This document shows positions 24,782 through 34,122 of a stretch of 64,000 nucleotides of DNA, piece by piece (position 1 is the stretch's first letter; the number at the start of each line of letters is the position of its first letter). The position numbers and the translations under genes were made by a program. The notes under the pieces were generated by a model that saw only the letters and a program-made list of their open reading frames with translations, ran no database searches and was not told the origin of the DNA. The stretch is from Bacillus sp. Marseille-Q1617 (GTDB taxonomy: Bacteria > Bacillota > Bacilli > Bacillales > Bacillaceae_B): NCBI RefSeq assembly GCF_903645295.1, contig NZ_CAHJXM010000001.1:806001-870000 (forward strand). Direction: 5' to 3'.

Positions 24782-25564
24782 TTGGCGAATCCTATTGTAG
24801 CCAGGTCATTAGATGAAATCGCCTTTTGGTCCAGGATAATGAAAGAGCATGCCCTGTTTTTAAGTTTGGGATTTACCTATGAACAGAAACAATTGATAGA
24901 GGAAGCACAACAGTTTATCACTTTATTTGAAAGGATAGAGGAAAAATTATCTAGATTTTCGGTGAACTCAGATCTACGTCAGGTTCAAGCTTTCAATGCC
25001 GAGGTTTACCAAGCTGCAGTGTCAATATGGACTTACAAGCGGAAAGTCTTGGGGTTGACTCTGCGGTGTGAAATCCGTACAAACAATTTCCCGTTATTAG
25101 TCGATCATATTAGTCGGGAAGCAGCCTACTTTGCAAATCGGTTGAAAGAACTCAATGATGGAAAATTAGCCCCCGAACCAGATGCTGTCATCGAAGAGAA
25201 TGTATTCTTCCTAAAGATCATGGCAGATCATGCGAAGTTCATCGGCCATCTTTTAGATCCGTCGGAAAGAAAATTGGTCGAACAGGCGAGAGAGTTCAGC
25301 CATGATTTTGACCAATTAGTGTTCCAGGCCGTCGATTTAAGTTCTATGCGCCCACAATCAGAGACAAAACCGATACTTAGTCAATTCTTAGATCAGAATA
25401 AGGTGTCAGTCGCTTCGTTAAGGGATTTCAAGAAAACAGCAAGGGAGTTAATAGAAGCTTGCCGCATCAAAAGTAACATCCATCCACTGTTAGCAGATCA
25501 TACTTTCAGGGAAGCAGAAAGATTCTTGGAAATTATTGATTTATTTGAAGCAAGCTTGACATAG
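24782..25564 (+). CDS. DUF2935 protein, second copy
   Basis: A 260-residue helical protein with two DUF2935 repeats: FWSRIMKEHALFLSLGF near residue 15 and FLKIMADHAKFIGHLLDPSERKL near residue 142. The His and Asp/Glu placements match the protein at 7914. TTG at 24782 follows GGAGGTG. The function is unknown; the paralogous pair suggests partly redundant or heteromeric roles. Confidence 0.8.
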   Translation: MANPIVARSLDEIAFWSRIMKEHALFLSLGFTYEQKQLIEEAQQFITLFERIEEKLSRFSVNSDLRQVQAFNAEVYQAAVSIWTYKRKVLGLTLRCEIRTNNFPLLVDHISREAAYFANRLKELNDGKLAPEPDAVIEENVFFLKIMADHAKFIGHLLDPSERKLVEQAREFSHDFDQLVFQAVDLSSMRPQSETKPILSQFLDQNKVSVASLRDFKKTARELIEACRIKSNIHPLLADHTFREAERFLEIIDLFEASLT

Positions 25565-25574
25565 TCGTTGTAAG

Positions 25575-25602
25575 CACGGGGACGGTTCCCGTGTTTTTTT
25601 GT
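25575..25602 (+). terminator. Rho-independent terminator
   Basis: CACGGG (25575-25580) pairs with CCCGTG (25588-25593), followed by TTTTTTTG. The rest of the gap to 25889 shows no gene I can support. Confidence 0.75.
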
Positions 25603-25889
25603 TGAGTGTACGGGTCAACCGGGGAACACGGATGATACTCGCTTTACTCTCAAAGTTAATAAAAGAAGATGTAGTATAAAAATGGGAGATTCATTTTTTT
25701 GTGTGTTATTATTAGGAAAAAGTGCGGTAGATGTGCCGGCTTGCATAAAGGCTGGACGATCAAACAAGGTGAAATACGGGAGCACTTCACTTAGTTGGGC
25801 GTGTTTCCGAAGCCTCAATCTAGCACACTCATTTTACATTTCTAGGTAAATGACGTACATCAAGAAAAAACATAAGAGGTGCATAAAGA

Positions 25890-26333
25890 ATGAGCTGGAA
25901 AGTAAAAAGTTTTAATGAATTATCAACAACCGAGCTGTACATGATCTTAAAAGAAAGAACGCAGGTATTCGTTGTGGAACAACATTGTCCTTACCTTGAG
26001 GTTGATGGGAAGGACCTCCATTCTTACCATCTTTACAAAGAGGAAAACGGTGAAGTGACCGCCTATTCAAGGATCTTGCCTTCTGGCATTTCGTATGAAG
26101 AAGCATCCATCGGCAGGGTCTTTGTGAAACGTGAGCACAGGGGCAGGGGACTCGCAGGTGAACTCTTACAAAAAGGATTGGCTTTCATCCATGACGAACT
26201 AAAAGAAAAGACGGTTAAAATCCAAGCGCAGGAATATTTAAGGGAATTCTACGGGTCCTTTGGGTTCGAGGCGGTTACAGATACATATTTGGATGATGGC
26301 ATCCCCCACATTGATATGATCTTGGAAGAGTAG
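25890..26333 (+). CDS. ElaA-like GNAT acetyltransferase
   Basis: A 147-residue GNAT of the ElaA type. The hallmark region is KERTQVFVVEQHCPYLEVDGKD (about 21-42), where CPY-EVD is family-specific. The acetyl-CoA motif follows (VKREHRGRGLAGELL, about 76-90). Substrate unknown. The start has AAGAGGTG upstream. Probably monocistronic. Confidence 0.85.
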   Translation: MSWKVKSFNELSTTELYMILKERTQVFVVEQHCPYLEVDGKDLHSYHLYKEENGEVTAYSRILPSGISYEEASIGRVFVKREHRGRGLAGELLQKGLAFIHDELKEKTVKIQAQEYLREFYGSFGFEAVTDTYLDDGIPHIDMILEE

Positions 26334-26459
26334 GCTGCTCCCCGACGCCGTATTTTCTTGTTGTCATTCCAAAAAACGATAGAAAAGCTAGCTCTTTTTT
26401 GAAATAATTGGTAGTGATTATAATTAATCTGCCACCAGGCCGATTTTCTGAGGTACCGT

Positions 26460-26810
26460 ATGTTACCCTTTATCATCTACACATCCCTATTTATCGCTTT
26501 CTACTTTGTCGTTGAAAGGGTCGTCAGGAAAAGGTGGAACATCCAAAATAACAACAAATCCGGTATCGAAGGTGTCAACACCATCCACACCTGGGGACTG
26601 CGTATAGGCTGGGCTATATTTTTTGTAACTGTTGTGTTCATAGGATCGGGACTGCTTTCTGCTATCGTCATCCTTATGCTTTGGGGCTTCGATGCGTATA
26701 TGCAGTGGAAGTATAATAAGGCTGCGAGAGAATACTTGATCACGCTTCTGGGACTTGGATTCTTCACGATTTTCATCGTGGTTGGTTATTCTTTTGATTT
26801 ATTGATTTAA
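26460..26810 (+). CDS. DUF4181 small membrane protein
   Basis: A 116-residue protein with about four membrane segments. FVVERVVRKRWNI (about 16-28) and GFDAYMQWKYNKAAREYLI (about 78-96) match DUF4181 of Bacillus. Function unknown. The site before ATG is weak (GAGGTA). Confidence 0.65.
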   Translation: MLPFIIYTSLFIAFYFVVERVVRKRWNIQNNNKSGIEGVNTIHTWGLRIGWAIFFVTVVFIGSGLLSAIVILMLWGFDAYMQWKYNKAAREYLITLLGLGFFTIFIVVGYSFDLLI

Positions 26811-26811
26811 A

Positions 26812-26864
26812 AGAGGGAGAGGGCAGGGATTCGTCTGCCTTCTGTCTCTGTTTTTTGTTTTTAC
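26812..26864 (+). terminator. Rho-independent terminator
   Basis: AGAGGGCAGG pairs imperfectly with CTGCCTTCTGTCTCT, then GTTTTTTGTTTTT. It ends the DUF4181 gene before the rbs promoter. Confidence 0.6.
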
Positions 26865-26936
26865 TTTGAGCATGGCCATTACTATGGAGACAGGTACAAT
26901 TCTAAAAAAGACTTTTTCACAAAAAATAATTCATCC

Positions 26937-26966
26937 TTGCAAACGATTACAAACCTATGATATTTT
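26937..26966 (+). promoter_or_regulatory. rbs promoter with overlapping cre-like site
   Basis: TTGCAA (26937-26942) and TATTTT (26961-26966) form a plausible sigma-A promoter with an 18-base spacer. TGCAAACGATTACA at 26938-26951 matches the catabolite responsive element consensus TGWAANCGNTNWCA with one mismatch, so CcpA repression on glucose is likely. Confidence 0.6.
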
Positions 26967-26967
26967 A

Positions 26968-26985
26968 TGTGTAACCGGTTACACA
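26968..26985. promoter_or_regulatory. RbsR operator, perfect palindrome
   Basis: TGTGTAACCGGTTACACA is a perfect 18-bp palindrome with the central CG typical of LacI family operators. It lies just downstream of the -10, over the expected transcription start, and 16 bases before the rbsR ATG. Near-copies exist inside rbsK and rbsA. Confidence 0.8.
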
Positions 26986-27001
26986 TGTGGGAGTGAAAAA
27001 A

Positions 27002-27979
27002 ATGGTAACGATTAAAGATGTTGCACGTGAAGCAGGAGTGTCTGTCGCGACGGTTTCGCGCGTGCTGAACGATACCGGCTATGTCGGTGCCGATACGAGA
27101 AAGAAAGTGATGGATGCGATCGCTGATTTGAATTACAGCCCGAATGAAGTGGCGCGCTCCCTTTATAAACGGGAATCAAGGCTGATCGGTCTGCTTCTGC
27201 CGGATATTACAAATCCTTTTTTCCCGCAGCTGGCAAGGGGAGTGGAGGATGAACTGAGCAGATCAGGCTTCCGGCTGCTCCTTGGGAACAGTGACGAGAA
27301 TGTCCAGAAGGAACTGGATTATATCCAAACGTTCGTGCAGAACAATGTGGTGGGGATCATATCGGCTACCAATCACGTTGACTATCAAATTTACAATGAA
27401 ATGAAACTCCCTCTTGTGCTATTGGATCGTACAACGGAAGACTACCCGGCCGTTTATGCGGATGGCAGGGAAGGGGGGCGCCTGGCAGCGAGGACGCTCA
27501 TCGAAAAGGGTGCGAAAAGGATCACGCTCGTAAAAGGGCCTTCTCATGTCAAGCCTGCGCAGGATCGGTACAAAGGGGCGATCGAGGAATTGAGTCAGGC
27601 AGATGTTGATTTTTCTGTCTTGTCCACTACATCCTATGCGTTCGAGGAAGCGCAAGGATGGGTGGAAGAATTATTCGGGAAATTCTCCGATACCGACGGC
27701 GTGATCGCGAGTAATGATATTTTCGGGATCGCGATCATCCATGAAGCGTTGAAGCTTGGAAAAAGGATCCCGGAGGACCTGCAAATCATAGGATATGATG
27801 ATATCCCCCAAAGCAGATTGTCTTACCCGACCCTATCAACCATCAGACAGCCGGCTTACGAAATGGGGCGCGAAGCAGCCCGGCTGCTCATCAACATCAT
27901 CAAAAAAGAAAAAGGCATTGAAAGAACGATTGAGATGCCTGTTGAACTCATAGAAAGAAATACAACACGAAAGGAATGA
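27002..27979 (+). CDS. rbsR: RbsR, LacI family ribose operon repressor
   Basis: A 325-residue LacI family protein. The HTH fills residues 1-24 (TIKDVAREAGVSVATVSRVL), the hinge helix is SPNEVARSLYKR, and a periplasmic-binding-protein-like sensor domain follows (LLLPDITNPFFPQLARGVED). It should bind the palindrome at 26968 and release it when ribose is present. ATG at 27002 follows GGGAGTG; the GTG at 26987 lies inside the operator and has no site. First gene of rbsRKDACB; its stop overlaps an ATG just before rbsK. Confidence 0.93.
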   Translation: MVTIKDVAREAGVSVATVSRVLNDTGYVGADTRKKVMDAIADLNYSPNEVARSLYKRESRLIGLLLPDITNPFFPQLARGVEDELSRSGFRLLLGNSDENVQKELDYIQTFVQNNVVGIISATNHVDYQIYNEMKLPLVLLDRTTEDYPAVYADGREGGRLAARTLIEKGAKRITLVKGPSHVKPAQDRYKGAIEELSQADVDFSVLSTTSYAFEEAQGWVEELFGKFSDTDGVIASNDIFGIAIIHEALKLGKRIPEDLQIIGYDDIPQSRLSYPTLSTIRQPAYEMGREAARLLINIIKKEKGIERTIEMPVELIERNTTRKE

Positions 27980-27984
27980 AGATC

Positions 27985-28875
27985 ATGAAGAAACCAAAGA
28001 TTGCGGTCATCGGCAGTTCATCGATGGACCTCGTTGTCACATCCATTAGACGTCCGCTCGCTGGTGAGACCGTTCTGGGGGAATCCTTTGAAACGGTTCC
28101 CGGCGGTAAAGGCGCGAATCAGGCGGTGGCAGCGGCCCGCCTTGGTGCAGAAGTCCATATGATCGGGTGCGTCGGGGATGACGCCTATGGAAAGGAGATC
28201 CTCGATAATCTAAAAGCCAACGGTGTCCATACAGGTTATGTGAAACCGGTTACACACCAGAAGAGCGGTACGGCTCACATTATTTTAGCGGAAGGGGATA
28301 ACAGCATCGTCGTCGTCAAAGGGGCGAACGGTTTTGTCACTCCGGACTATGTGAAGGAATCCCTGTCTCTTTTAAAAGAATGCGATCTGGTCATGGTCCA
28401 GCAGGAAGTGCCGGAAGAAACGGTTCTTGAAACGGCACGACTATGTGATGAACTCGGGATCCCGCTTCTATTGAATCCTGCCCCTGCCAGGGAAGTCCCG
28501 GATGAGGTAGTTGAGAAAGCTGCTTATCTGACTCCGAATGAACATGAAGCAGCCCTTTTGTTCAATGGGCTGGAGCTCTCAAAAGCGCTCGCCAAATACC
28601 CGAACAAACTATTCATCACCGAAGGAGCGGCAGGTGTCCGCTACCATGATGGCAGCGGAGAACACCTAGTGCCGTCTTTCCCTGTAAAAGTGGTGGATAC
28701 CACAGGTGCGGGTGATACGTTCAATGCGGCATTTGGAACGGCGATTGCAGAAGGATACGATCTGAAAGAAAGCCTGCGTTTTGCCAATCGTGCCGCTTCG
28801 TTATCGGTCACCGGATTCGGTGCGCAGGGCGGCATGCCGACAAGGGACGAAGTGGAAAGGGGGCTTGCGGAATGA
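27985..28875 (+). CDS. rbsK: RbsK, ribokinase
   Basis: A 296-residue PfkB family kinase that phosphorylates D-ribose to ribose 5-phosphate with ATP. Visible motifs: MDLVV near the N-terminus, the GG-substrate loop [15 protein letters not shown] (about 40-54), [11 protein letters not shown], and the C-terminal anion-hole and catalytic motif [13 protein letters not shown] (about 238-250). ATG at 27985 has AAAGGA nine bases upstream; ATG at 27976 sits on top of the site. Its codons at 28239-28256 contain a near-perfect RbsR-like site. The stop overlaps the rbsD start (ATGA). Confidence 0.95.
   Translation: MKKPKIAVIGSSSMDLVVTSIRRPLAGETVLGESFETVPGGKGANQAVAAARLGAEVHMIGCVGDDAYGKEILDNLKANGVHTGYVKPVTHQKSGTAHIILAEGDNSIVVVKGANGFVTPDYVKESLSLLKECDLVMVQQEVPEETVLETARLCDELGIPLLLNPAPAREVPDEVVEKAAYLTPNEHEAALLFNGLELSKALAKYPNKLFITEGAAGVRYHDGSGEHLVPSFPVKVVDTTGAGDTFNAAFGTAIAEGYDLKESLRFANRAASLSVTGFGAQGGMPTRDEVERGLAE
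28239..28256. promoter_or_regulatory. RbsR-like site inside rbsK
   Basis: TGTGAAACCGGTTACACA differs from the promoter palindrome at 26968 by one base. It lies 1,271 bases downstream of it. It could be an auxiliary operator for looping or a roadblock site. Confidence 0.5.
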
Positions 28876-29258
28876 AACGAAACGGAATGCTGAACAGTCA
28901 TATATCGAAAGTGCTCGCGGATCTCGGCCATACGGATACGATCGTGGTCGCAGATGCAGGGCTCCCGGTTCCGGCCGGGGTGATGAAGATCGATCTATCC
29001 TTGAAGGAAGGGGTTCCTGCATTTCTTGATGTGGTGAAGGTGCTTAAGGAAGAAATGGTCGTTGAAAACGTGACGGCTGCAGAGGAAATTGGGCAGAACC
29101 AAACCGTGCATGAGGAACTGAAGAATTCTTTTAACCATATAGATTACATTTCGCATGAATCATTGAAAGATCGATTGAAGGATGCGAAAGCGGTGATTCG
29201 CACGGGGGAATTCACTCCTTATGCGAACTGTATCCTTCACGCAGGCGTTACTTTTTAA
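28872..29258 (+). CDS. rbsD: RbsD, D-ribose pyranase
   Basis: A 128-residue RbsD/FucU family protein that converts the beta-pyranose to the furanose form used by ribokinase. The catalytic His20 sits in VLADLGHTD, and [12 protein letters not shown] (about 26-37) and the C-terminal [12 protein letters not shown] are typical. It starts within the rbsK stop (ATGA at 28872), so translation is coupled. Confidence 0.93.
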   Translation: MKRNGMLNSHISKVLADLGHTDTIVVADAGLPVPAGVMKIDLSLKEGVPAFLDVVKVLKEEMVVENVTAAEEIGQNQTVHEELKNSFNHIDYISHESLKDRLKDAKAVIRTGEFTPYANCILHAGVTF

Positions 29259-29275
29259 AAAAGGGGTGACAAAAC

Positions 29276-30766
29276 ATGCAGATTAAAATGGAAAATATCC
29301 ACAAGGCATTTGGGAAGAACAAGGTGCTTGAAGGAGTCGGCATTGAGATCAAGGACGGGGAAGTCCACGCCTTGATGGGTGAAAATGGAGCGGGTAAATC
29401 GACGCTCATGAATATCCTGACGGGACTTCATAAAAAAGATCAAGGAACCATTGGGATCGACGGCAGGGATAAAACATTCAAGAGTCCGAAAGAAGCTGAA
29501 GAGTTCGGCATCGCGTTTATCCACCAGGAGCTGAATATCTGGCCGGAACTGACCGTGCTTGAGAATTTATTCATCAATAAGGAACCGGTTACACATTTCG
29601 GTCTCATTCAAACGAAAAAAATGAAAGCGATTGCGAGAGAGCAGTTCGAGAAGCTGTCCATCTCCATTCCGTTGAATAAAGATGCGGGGCAGTGTTCAGT
29701 CGGGGAGCAGCAGATGATCGAGATTGCCAAAGCCTTGATGACGAATGCAAAGGTCATCATCATGGACGAGCCGACCGCTGCTTTGACGGACAGAGAGATC
29801 GAGAAGCTCTTTGATGTGATCCGTTCATTGAAGAAATCGGGCGTCTCCATTGTCTACATTTCTCACCGGATGGAGGAGATTTTCACGATTTGCGATACGA
29901 TCACCGTGATGCGTGATGGAAGGACGGTCGACACGACGCCGATTCCGGAGACGAACTTTGATGAGGTTGTCCGGAAGATGGTAGGGCGTGCACTTACCGA
30001 CCGCTTTCCTTCGAGGGAAGCGAAGCCAGGCGACTCGATGCTCGAAGTGAGGAACCTTACGAGAAAAGGAGTTTTCGAGAATGTAAGTTTCAATGTCCGG
30101 TCTGGGGAGATTGTAGGTGTATCGGGACTGATGGGCGCAGGTCGCACTGAAATCATGCGGACCATATTCGGTCTTGACGGAAAGTATGACGGGGACATTT
30201 TTGTGAATGGAAAGAACGTGAAGGTAAAGAATCCGAACCAGGCCGTGGAGCTGGGACTCGGTTTTATCACAGAAGACCGGAAAGAAGAAGGGCTTGTGCT
30301 CGAATTCCCGATAAAAGACAATATCGTCCTTCCGAGTTTATTCAGTTTTACAGAAAAAGGGATGATTCAGTCGAAGCAGGAGCAGGAGTTCGTAGACATG
30401 CTCATCAAACGCCTGACCATCAAGACGGAATCTTCCCAAACCGCAGCAAAGAACCTATCCGGAGGGAATCAGCAAAAAGTCGTCATCGCGAAATGGATCG
30501 GGATCGGTCCGAAAGTTCTCATTCTCGATGAACCGACCCGGGGTGTGGATGTCGGGGCGAAACGTGAAATCTATCAATTGATGAATGAGCTGACGGACCG
30601 CGGGGTGGCCATCATCATGGTATCTTCCGAGCTGCCTGAAGTCTTGGGGATGAGCGACAGGATCCTCGTCGTCCATGAAGGAACGATTGCAGGGGAATTA
30701 TCGAGGGAAGAAGCCGATCAAGAGAAAATAATGACGCTGGCAACAGGAGGTCGAATCAATGAATAA
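29276..30766 (+). CDS. rbsA: RbsA, ribose ABC transporter ATPase
   Basis: A 496-residue protein with two ABC domains, the usual form for sugar importers. The first has Walker [10 protein letters not shown] (35-43), signature [12 protein letters not shown] and Walker [12 protein letters not shown]. The second has the degenerate A site GLMGAGRTE, the signature [14 protein letters not shown] and [14 protein letters not shown]. It powers ribose import with RbsC and RbsB. AAGGGGTGAC lies before the start; the stop overlaps the rbsC start by 8 bases. An RbsR-like half site lies in its codons at 29578-29595. Confidence 0.95.
   Translation: MQIKMENIHKAFGKNKVLEGVGIEIKDGEVHALMGENGAGKSTLMNILTGLHKKDQGTIGIDGRDKTFKSPKEAEEFGIAFIHQELNIWPELTVLENLFINKEPVTHFGLIQTKKMKAIAREQFEKLSISIPLNKDAGQCSVGEQQMIEIAKALMTNAKVIIMDEPTAALTDREIEKLFDVIRSLKKSGVSIVYISHRMEEIFTICDTITVMRDGRTVDTTPIPETNFDEVVRKMVGRALTDRFPSREAKPGDSMLEVRNLTRKGVFENVSFNVRSGEIVGVSGLMGAGRTEIMRTIFGLDGKYDGDIFVNGKNVKVKNPNQAVELGLGFITEDRKEEGLVLEFPIKDNIVLPSLFSFTEKGMIQSKQEQEFVDMLIKRLTIKTESSQTAAKNLSGGNQQKVVIAKWIGIGPKVLILDEPTRGVDVGAKREIYQLMNELTDRGVAIIMVSSELPEVLGMSDRILVVHEGTIAGELSREEADQEKIMTLATGGRINE
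29578..29595. promoter_or_regulatory. RbsR-like site inside rbsA
   Basis: TAAGGAACCGGTTACACA keeps the core and right half (AACCGGTTACACA) of the promoter operator and has three mismatches in the left half. It lies about 2.6 kb from the promoter site. Confidence 0.35.
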
Positions 30767-31715
30767 TGCACTCAAGAGTACAAATCATGTAGGAAGTCTG
30801 ATGCAGAAACTGGGACCATTCATGGGGCTGCTTGTCCTGTTTGTGACGGTATCCGCCCTGAATCCAAGTTTCCTTGAACCGTTGAACTTATTGAATCTAT
30901 TAAGACAGGTTGCCATTAACGCACTGATCGCTTATGGCATGACGTTTGTTATTTTGACCGGCGGGATCGATTTATCCGTCGGATCCATCCTTGCACTATC
31001 CAGTGCCTTGATGGCAGGAATGATGGTGTCTGGCATCGATCCGATCCTCGCGATCCTGATCGGATGTCTATTAGGGGCCGTGATGGGTGCGATCAATGGA
31101 CTGCTCATCACGAAAGGAAAAATGGCGCCATTCATCGCAACGCTTGCGACGATGACGATGTTCCGCGGCCTGACCCTCGTGTACACGGATGGGAATCCGA
31201 TCACGGGACTTGGCGACAGCTATGCGTTCCAGCTGTTCGGGAGAGGGTATTTCCTTGGAATTCCTGTTCCTGCAGTCACGATGTTCCTTACATTCGCCGT
31301 CCTTTGGGTGATTCTGCACAAAACACCGTTCGGCCGTAAAACCTATGCAATCGGCGGAAATGAAAAAGCAGCACTGATTTCCGGTATTAAAGTATCTCGT
31401 GTGAAAGTGATGGTGTACTCGTTAGCAGGTCTGCTTTCAGCCCTAGCAGGAGCGATCCTTACATCCCGCTTGAATTCTGCGCAGCCGACGGCGGGTACGT
31501 CATATGAACTTGATGCAATTGCGGCCGTTGTCCTTGGCGGGACAAGCCTTTCCGGAGGACGCGGTCTGATTGTCGGTACACTGATCGGTGCCTTGATCAT
31601 CGGAACGCTGAACAATGGGTTGAATTTACTGGGCGTCTCATCCTTCTTCCAAATGGTCGTCAAGGGTGTCGTCATCATCATCGCGGTTCTGATCGATCGA
31701 AAGAAAGCAGCATAG
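30759..31715 (+). CDS. rbsC: RbsC, ribose ABC transporter permease
   Basis: A 318-residue permease of the BPD_transp_2 type, with eight to ten membrane segments. Typical stretches are [18 protein letters not shown] (about 67-84), [20 protein letters not shown] and [20 protein letters not shown] (about 246-265). It forms the ribose channel. It starts 8 bases inside rbsA. Confidence 0.94.
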   Translation: MNNALKSTNHVGSLMQKLGPFMGLLVLFVTVSALNPSFLEPLNLLNLLRQVAINALIAYGMTFVILTGGIDLSVGSILALSSALMAGMMVSGIDPILAILIGCLLGAVMGAINGLLITKGKMAPFIATLATMTMFRGLTLVYTDGNPITGLGDSYAFQLFGRGYFLGIPVPAVTMFLTFAVLWVILHKTPFGRKTYAIGGNEKAALISGIKVSRVKVMVYSLAGLLSALAGAILTSRLNSAQPTAGTSYELDAIAAVVLGGTSLSGGRGLIVGTLIGALIIGTLNNGLNLLGVSSFFQMVVKGVVIIIAVLIDRKKAA

Positions 31716-31725
31716 GAGGATGATC

Positions 31726-32667
31726 ATGAGAAAATTACTACTATTAATGATGAGCTTGTCTCTCGTATTCCTAGGCGCCTGCTCGCTTCAGCCGCCGGAA
31801 TGGGCGAAACCGGACGGAAAGAAGAAGGATCCGGAAGACATTAAAATCGGTTTATCCGTTTCAACGCTGAATAACCCGTTCTTCGTTTCGATTAAAAATG
31901 GGGTTGAAAAGGAAGCGGAAGCACAGGGGATGGACGTCATAGTCGTCGATGCCCAGAACGATGCAGCCAAACAAATCAATGATGTAGAAGATTTGATCCA
32001 GCAGGGAGTCGATGTCCTGCTCATCAACCCGACCGACTCTTCCGCGGTATCAACCGCAGTCCAATCGGCCAATAGCATCGGTATCCCAGTCGTGACCCTT
32101 GATCGTTCCGCTGAAAAAGGTGAGGTGGAGACACTGGTCACATCCGATAATGAAAAAGGCGGCGAAATGGCGGGTGAGTATATCGTCGAACAGCTTGGAG
32201 AAGGAGCCAAAGTGGCTGAACTTGAAGGGGTGCCGGGGGCTTCGGCTACGCGCGAGCGAGGCAAGGGATTCCACAACATCGCCGATGAGCAGCTTGATGT
32301 CGTGGCAAAACAGACCGCGAACTTTGACCGTACGGAAGGATTGAACACGATGGAAAACATCCTTCAGGGAAATCCGGATGTCAAAGCGGTGTTTGCCCAT
32401 AATGATGAAATGGCGCTAGGTGCGTACCAGGCCATTCAAAGTTCGGGCCGAGATGTCTTAGTCGTCGGTTTTGATGGAAATGACGATGCACTGAACAGCA
32501 TCAAGAAAGGCAATCTATCCGCAACCGTCGCCCAGCAGCCGGATGAAATCGGCAAGCTTGCCACCCAGGCAGGAGCGGATGTGCTGCAGGGGAAAAAGGT
32601 TGAGGAATTGATTCCGGTTCCGTTGAAGCTTGTGACGGAAGAGACGGGTGTAGAAGGTGAAGAGTGA
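31726..32667 (+). CDS. rbsB: RbsB, ribose-binding lipoprotein
   Basis: A 313-residue lipoprotein. The signal peptide ends in the lipobox LGAC (Cys about 19). The mature part is a periplasmic-binding-protein type 1 domain (IGLSVSTLNNPFFVSIKNGV; LLINPTDSSAV; TLDRSAEKG; FAHNDEMALGAYQA; VGFDGNDDALNSI). It captures ribose outside the membrane for RbsC/RbsA. AGGAGG (31714-31719) abuts the ATG at 31720 but is six bases before 31726, so the latter is the start. Confidence 0.94.
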   Translation: MRKLLLLMMSLSLVFLGACSLQPPEWAKPDGKKKDPEDIKIGLSVSTLNNPFFVSIKNGVEKEAEAQGMDVIVVDAQNDAAKQINDVEDLIQQGVDVLLINPTDSSAVSTAVQSANSIGIPVVTLDRSAEKGEVETLVTSDNEKGGEMAGEYIVEQLGEGAKVAELEGVPGASATRERGKGFHNIADEQLDVVAKQTANFDRTEGLNTMENILQGNPDVKAVFAHNDEMALGAYQAIQSSGRDVLVVGFDGNDDALNSIKKGNLSATVAQQPDEIGKLATQAGADVLQGKKVEELIPVPLKLVTEETGVEGEE

Positions 32668-32717
32668 TCTTCAGCAGGTGATCCGCGATAGGTTGAGTCG
32701 TCGATAAAGAAAATCCG

Positions 32718-32759
32718 ACAAGCGGCTCGTATGTCGGGGAAAGTGGCTTGAATAATTGA
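32718..32759. repeat. Two-unit tandem repeat, 21-nt period
   Basis: ACAAGCGGCTCGTATGTC and GAAAGTGGCTTGAATAAT are 21 bases apart and resemble the AAGTTGCTTGTATTT units at 10463. Short and diverged, so weaker than the other arrays. It lies in the 363-base gap 32668-33030. Confidence 0.4.
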
Positions 32760-32825
32760 GATTTAGCCTGTGAATCTATTGACCCGGATTGAATCTATCA
32801 AATACACTCTCTCATTTTGTAATGA

Positions 32826-32858
32826 AGCAAAGGGATCGGACCCCTTTGCTTTTTTTTG
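32826..32858 (+). terminator. Rho-independent terminator of the rbs operon
   Basis: AGCAAAGGG (32826-32834) pairs with CCCTTTGCT (32842-32850), followed by TTTTTTTG. Confidence 0.85.
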
Positions 32859-32969
32859 TTATTAAGATTCTTATTTGTCCTTTTCCTGACTTAAAAATCA
32901 ATGATAAGCTCAGTTTTCACGTCCGGTTTTTCACTGTCCTGGAACGCCCCTTCTTAATTCCTCCTGCAT

Positions 32970-32998
32970 AAAAAAACTCAGAGCCATCGCCCTGAGAT
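32970..32998 (-). terminator. Rho-independent terminator of the LysM gene
   Basis: On the minus strand CTCAGGGC-GATG-GCTCTGAG is followed by TTTTTT. It lies 33 bases after the LysM gene stop. Confidence 0.75.
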
Positions 32999-33030
32999 GA
33001 TAGTAGACTTAGCCTAACCAGCACTCTCTA

Positions 33031-33837
33031 TTAAAAATACACCCTGATCCTGACCAAATCCTGAATGCTTCCATCCTTTGCACTCCGGCTGTACACCCAC
33101 AGTTCTCCTGAATCAGAGGTTGGCTGGCGGTCGAATGGCAAGGCCGTGCTGAAGAAACCATATGCCGGTGCGCCTGCATTTGCAGTGGCAAAGCGTTCAT
33201 TTGAAACCACTACGCCGTTCTGATCCCTTAGCTGATAGTTGACTGTAGCTTCAAACACCCTGGCATAGCCCTCCACCAGCTGACCGTTGTTGATGGCAGT
33301 ACCCGGCAATGGTCGGGTCACGAAGATATTCCTTGAAGTGGGAATCGGAATGATTAAGTGATAATCCGGCCAGATGACCTCCCTTTGGAAACCGGGGCGC
33401 CCTGCATTGGCAGTTTCAATGTCAGATACTGAAATACCAAATCGCCTTGAAATGGAATACAGTGTGTCGCCGCTGACAACCTTGTATGAGAAGGCAGGGA
33501 CAAGCAAGCGCTGGTCTACGAAAATTAAACCAGGGTTCTCAATATTGTTGATTCCAGCCAGAAGATCTACATGTGTATCGAATGTTTGGGCAATGGCTGT
33601 CAGGGTGTCTCCTGCTGTGACAATGTAACTCATTAGGGGAGACGGGGCTGACGTAGGGACGACCAGTACATCACCTGGGAAAATCAATCCTCTATCGGTG
33701 ACAGGTGGAAACAAATAGTTCGCCCTTTCAATGGCAGTGACTGTACTTCCGAATTGCGCAGCAATCGAATAGAGGGTGTTCCCCGGCCTCACCGTGTAAA
33801 CGAATCCTTTCGTATGAATCGTTGGTATAGTAAACAC
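33031..33837 (-). CDS. Triple LysM protein with a C-terminal Gmad2-like domain
   Basis: A 268-residue protein. Three LysM domains bind peptidoglycan: YTVRPGNTLYSIAAQFGS (about 13-30), YIVTAGDTLTAIAQTFDT (about 70) and YKVVSGDTLYSISRRFGI (about 117). The C-terminal about 95 residues (IFVTRPLPGTAINNGQLVEG onward) match Gmad2, an immunoglobulin-like domain of spore germination-associated proteins. There is no signal peptide, which fits packaging into spore layers by the mother cell. It is divergent from the Ger operon. It may help build or degrade the spore cortex or coat. Confidence 0.83.
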   Translation of the reverse strand: MFTIPTIHTKGFVYTVRPGNTLYSIAAQFGSTVTAIERANYLFPPVTDRGLIFPGDVLVVPTSAPSPLMSYIVTAGDTLTAIAQTFDTHVDLLAGINNIENPGLIFVDQRLLVPAFSYKVVSGDTLYSISRRFGISVSDIETANAGRPGFQREVIWPDYHLIIPIPTSRNIFVTRPLPGTAINNGQLVEGYARVFEATVNYQLRDQNGVVVSNERFATANAGAPAYGFFSTALPFDRQPTSDSGELWVYSRSAKDGSIQDLVRIRVYF

Positions 33838-33870
33838 CTCCTTTCTTTTCCATATATCCTATGAAAAGAA

Positions 33871-33900
33871 GGTATGATAGAGAACGGCAGATTCATTACA
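33871..33900 (-). promoter_or_regulatory. Possible sigma-G-like promoter before the LysM gene
   Basis: On the minus strand TGTAAT, 18 bases, then CATACC resembles the forespore sigma-G pattern, 35 bases before the coding start region. The match is loose. Confidence 0.25.
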
Positions 33901-34122
33901 TAGAGAATATTTACTAGAGTTAAAATCAAATCCTATGATTTTTACAATGCTCCCGTTGTTAGTGCTTGCCCCCGGTACTAACGGGGATTGGGCGTCTCCA
34001 TCCGTCATGCTTTGTCCACACCGCTCCGTACTGGAAAAATTCCACATACCCGCAATGAAAAAGTATATTTCTTCCCTCCCAAGACAAAGCTGATACCATT
34101 GACGACCTGAAGGGGGACCAAT

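Noticed and set aside
25690..25850. Possible riboswitch or small RNA before the ElaA-type gene
   Set aside because: No known riboswitch core or stable set of helices could be drawn by eye; no uptake or synthesis gene follows.
33838..34122. Sigma-G promoter for the Ger operon
   Set aside because: No sequence upstream of the GerA-type start matches the -35 and -10 with correct spacing.
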